NCBI RefSeq assembly: GCF_022682495.2
Contig: NC_071399.1
Coordinates: 8,165,342 to 8,229,341 of the forward strand
Direction of reading: 5' to 3'
DNA length: 64,000 nt
From: Desmodus rotundus
Taxonomy: Eukaryota > Chordata > Mammalia > Chiroptera > Phyllostomidae
Below are positions 63,852-64,000 of this stretch, one piece after another (the first letter of the stretch is position 1; each line of letters opens with the position of its first letter). Position numbers and translations under genes: made by a program. Under the pieces are notes generated by a model, which did no database searches, was not told the origin of the DNA, and saw only the letters and a list, made by a program, of their open reading frames with translations.

Positions 63852-64000
63852 ACCATGCTAGGAGTCTATATTTAAGTCAGATTATTCCACATTCAGTGAA
63901 AACCTGGTCTGGATTTTCATGTGATGCAAATAGAATCTTTATTTGTGTGTTGTTATGGTTTTGTTGATGTTGACCCATGCAGCTGAAAACTGTGTTAAGA

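Larger units (their letters stand above)
47376..64000. other. Intergenic sequence downstream of STOX2
   Basis: No exon of another gene is recognisable. In other mammals the next gene is ENPP6 in convergent orientation, some tens of kilobases away, so its absence is expected. The interval carries L2-like fragments (near 49990 and 53640), old L1 pieces (55270-55690, 61480-62000), a TIR element (59839-60172), a hAT-like element (62626-62888), an AT-rich patch (49195-49290) and a CT-rich tract (57731-57900). Unique stretches 47400-49900, 51700-53600, 54000-55200 and 56000-57700 show no gene that I can support. Confidence 0.7.

Noticed and set aside
47376..64000. Exons of the expected downstream neighbour ENPP6
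   Set aside because: No phosphodiesterase-type sequence was recognised on the minus strand. In other mammals this gene begins further away, so its absence here is not surprising.

Overview
The window is nuclear DNA from a placental mammal, most likely a bat. One recognisable vertebrate gene, STOX2 (Storkhead-box 2), runs on the + strand. The rest is intronic or intergenic and rich in interspersed repeats. The bat assignment rests on two tRNA-derived SINEs of the chiropteran VES/Rhin type, an L1 3' end of the type I associate with bats, and several cut-and-paste DNA transposon remnants (mariner, hAT, pogo/Tigger). It comes from memory of repeat families, not from a search.

Layout. 1-25507 belongs to a large STOX2 first intron, because the expected N-terminal exon (about 55 codons in other mammals) is not seen. 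It opens with one old L1 (1 to about 5660) broken by three younger insertions, followed by a MER5A-like element carrying a mariner-type MITE. The remainder is mostly unique sequence with scattered MIR, L2 and MITE fragments. Exon 2 (25508-25660) and the start of exon 3 (33284-35552) encode the winged-helix (Storkhead) domain. Exon 3 also carries about 755 codons of mostly low-complexity, charged sequence. Exon 4 (from 40809) encodes the last 64 residues and stops at 41002-41004. A 3' UTR of about 6.4 kb probably ends near 47375, after ATTAAA at 47351-47356. Everything from there to 64000 appears intergenic: L2/L1 fragments, a second copy of the intron-1 MITE, a hAT-like element, simple repeats, and a GC-rich block with an unexplained 219-codon ORF.

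The STOX2 exons splice in frame (phases 1, 1, 2) into a continuous 872-residue C-terminal portion without stops or frameshifts, so the gene looks intact and functional. The points most worth checking are: a 26-nt candidate poison microexon in intron 2; an in-frame stop inside the exon 3 donor together with a nearby alternative acceptor; a 60-bp near-identical direct repeat downstream of the gene; paired copies of a terminal-inverted-repeat element; several insertions dated by nesting; and four evenly spaced TAATTTT motifs that overlap a small membrane-protein-like ORF. I see no new molecular system such as a defence island or gene cluster.
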